Below the pieces are notes generated by a model. The model was not told the DNA's origin, did not search any database, and worked only from the letters and a program-made list of their open reading frames with translations. 64,000 bases of DNA from the NCBI RefSeq assembly GCF_900291975.1, contig NZ_OMPN01000001.1:2957501-3021500 (forward strand), in the 5' to 3' direction. A program made the translations under genes and the position numbers. Origin of the DNA: Agathobaculum massiliense. GTDB taxonomy: Bacteria; Bacillota; Clostridia; Oscillospirales; Butyricicoccaceae. Shown here one piece after another: positions 62,578-64,000 of this stretch. How positions within the stretch are numbered: the stretch's first letter is position 1; the number at the start of each line of letters is the position of its first letter.

Positions 62578-63966
62578 CTATGCCCGTTTTTTCGAGCGGG
62601 TCAGCACACTTTGCAGCGCTTCCGCCGCTGCTGCTTCCGCTGATTTGATACTGTGAGAGTAAATGTTCATTGTGGTAGATGTTTGCGAGTGTCCAAGGTG
62701 TGCCGACACAGTACGGACGTTTGTACCTGCCGCAATCAGTAGGGTTGCATTTGTATGTCTCAAGCTATGGATTGAGACGGGCGGCAAATCGCTCCGATCA
62801 ATAAAGTCGTGGAACCACCCTGTTACTGTGGCTGGATGTAGCGGCTTCCCGTTCCATGTAGTAAATAAGCGTGGATGATCGCCCCACTCTTCTGCCCATT
62901 GGTCGCCAATACGGAGACGTTCACGGCCTTGCCACGCCTTATATTGCCTGAGCATTACCAAAGCATCCGGCGTAAGTTTGAGAACGCGCTTAGAACTGTT
63001 ATTCTTTGTATCGTCCATGAACACACCTTTTTCCGGCAAATATAAGGAACTGCGCTGCACATCGAGTAAACCTCGTTCAAGGTCAATATCTCCCCATTCC
63101 AGCCCGCACAATTCACCGCGCCGCAGGCCGGTATGCAGAAGCAGGGTTATCATGGTGCGGTATGTTATCGGCTCGTTATCGAGTAGATCAAGAAGGCGTT
63201 GCGCTTGAATCTCGTCAAGGTAGGCAGCTTCTTTGCGCTCGATCTTGGGCGGGTCTACACGCGCGCATGGGTTATCATAGATGATTTGCCACTTAACCGC
63301 CGTTGACATCATGGAGGACAGCATTTTGTGATAGTGCGCGACCGTGTTACCGGTCAATTGCTTGTCGCCGTTGACCGGCTCAAAGATGGATTGCGCACAG
63401 TTTAAAGCTGCATCTATTTTCTGTGCGGTCTCTGCTTTGACCTTTTGACCGCGGTTTAATGCGTAAAGCGTGCGCACACCTATGCCCGCCTTTTCTGCTA
63501 ACTGTACAGCGGTGATATGCTCTTTCTGCAAGAATGTTTTGAAATCCAATTTGCAGCGATATAGCGTATCCTCGCGTATTCCGCTTTCTGCAAGGTTGTC
63601 ATAGAACGCCATAAAGTGATGCGGCCGCAGTTTGTCCATGCGGATATGACCGATTGCAGGCAGCACCCGCTTGATAAAGTGTCGGTATCCGGCGACCGTG
63701 GTAGGCCTAAGCTGCTTCTCCGCATAGTCCCCGAACCACTTTTCCGCAAAGTCAGCAAACTTAATATTCCCGTCCAAGACTTGACCAGTACGGCACTTTT
63801 CTTCAAATAGAACTGCCTGCCGGTCGAGTTCTTTTTTTATCTGCCGTGCTGTCATGCCCTGCTCGGGTGCCCATGTCATCGTGCGGCGTATCTGCTTGCC
63901 GTTCAGATTGTAGCCGCAGGATACAACGATTTTATAGGTGTTGCCGCGTTGTTGGATAGTAGCCAT
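62578..63966 (-). CDS. Tyrosine recombinase (phage/ICE integrase) with helix-turn-helix insertion
   Basis: The 462-residue protein has an N-terminal arm-binding domain (ATIQQRGNTYKIVV), a SAM-like core-binding region and a catalytic domain. The catalytic set is visible: Arg282 (TGLRRGEL), a candidate Lys321, His400 and Arg403 (HSLRH), His426 (LGHS) and Tyr436 (MNIYSHS). Residues about 149-192 read as an XRE-type helix-turn-helix (AVQLAEKAGIGVRTLYALNRGQ) placed inside the core-binding domain. The gene is intact and its start faces into the element. A GTT-repeat-like poor site precedes the ATG. Confidence 0.93.
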   Translation of the reverse strand: MATIQQRGNTYKIVVSCGYNLNGKQIRRTMTWAPEQGMTARQIKKELDRQAVLFEEKCRTGQVLDGNIKFADFAEKWFGDYAEKQLRPTTVAGYRHFIKRVLPAIGHIRMDKLRPHHFMAFYDNLAESGIREDTLYRCKLDFKTFLQKEHITAVQLAEKAGIGVRTLYALNRGQKVKAETAQKIDAALNCAQSIFEPVNGDKQLTGNTVAHYHKMLSSMMSTAVKWQIIYDNPCARVDPPKIERKEAAYLDEIQAQRLLDLLDNEPITYRTMITLLLHTGLRRGELCGLEWGDIDLERGLLDVQRSSLYLPEKGVFMDDTKNNSSKRVLKLTPDALVMLRQYKAWQGRERLRIGDQWAEEWGDHPRLFTTWNGKPLHPATVTGWFHDFIDRSDLPPVSIHSLRHTNATLLIAAGTNVRTVSAHLGHSQTSTTMNIYSHSIKSAEAAAAEALQSVLTRSKKRA

Positions 63967-64000
63967 TTAATCACCATCATCATAAAAAAGAGCTTGTAAA

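Larger units (their letters stand above)
62436..64000. mobile_element. Left part of an integrated mobile element next to tRNA-Pro
   Basis: An intact integrase directly downstream of a tRNA gene, with base composition lower in GC than the preceding genes, marks the edge of a prophage or integrative element. Only the integrase is in the window; the rest and the second attachment site lie beyond 64000. Attachment core sequences cannot be set from one end. Confidence 0.7.

Overview
The window is chromosomal DNA of a spore-forming, low-oxygen Gram-positive bacterium of the class Clostridia. High GC in the coding regions, a complete spoIIIA operon, TRAP transport and CoA-transferase genes, and the gene orders murB-rapZ-whiA-dnaE-pfkA and nusB-xseAB-ispA-dxs-tlyA-nadK-argR-recN point to a gut Oscillospirales or Butyricicoccus-like lineage. 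The taxonomic guess is inference.

Layout. 1-3145 holds the 3' part of a 23S rRNA gene, two tRNAs, a 5S rRNA and four more tRNAs. 3271-9532 holds a small zinc-ribbon protein, a DegV protein, a membrane-anchored polysaccharide deacetylase, an RluA-type pseudouridine synthase, a LacI-family regulator and a TPR-like membrane protein. 9628-12294 is a uxuAB hexuronate pair on the minus strand with a structured leader. Divergent from it, 13174-19616 is a plus-strand cluster: a zinc dehydrogenase, a 4-hydroxybutyrate-type CoA-transferase, an atypical crotonase and a DctPQM TRAP transporter. It looks like an uptake and CoA-activation route for an unidentified carboxylate. 19767-33771 is mainly housekeeping: yceD-rpmF, a DUF512 protein, der-plsY-gpsA, a lipoprotein, murB-rapZ-whiA-dnaE-pfkA and an SDR. 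33828-36830 encodes a large exported protein with a phosphodiester glycosidase domain and SLH repeats.

37111-44240 (minus strand) is an aromatic amino acid operon, aroF-aroB-aroC-pheA-aroA-aroE/aroK (the last a fusion). It lies behind a consensus promoter and a T-box leader whose specifier reads as a Phe codon. 44723-49424 is the eight-gene spoIIIA operon with a good SigE-type promoter. 49490-60940 runs from an Asp23 protein through nusB, a TsaD-like protein, xseA, xseB and ispA to dxs, tlyA, nadK, argR and recN.

The most notable element lies between ispA and dxs. It is a region of about 700 nt without a credible gene, with its own promoter, a closing helix joining its two ends and an intrinsic terminator. 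It is followed at once by a gene for a membrane protein with a DxxxD motif. Position, size and partner identify it as OLE RNA with its partner OapA, a ribonucleoprotein system best known from extremophiles.

The window ends with tyrS, a tRNA-Pro gene and a tyrosine integrase, marking the edge of a mobile element that continues beyond 64000. The integrase appears to carry a helix-turn-helix insertion in its core-binding domain.
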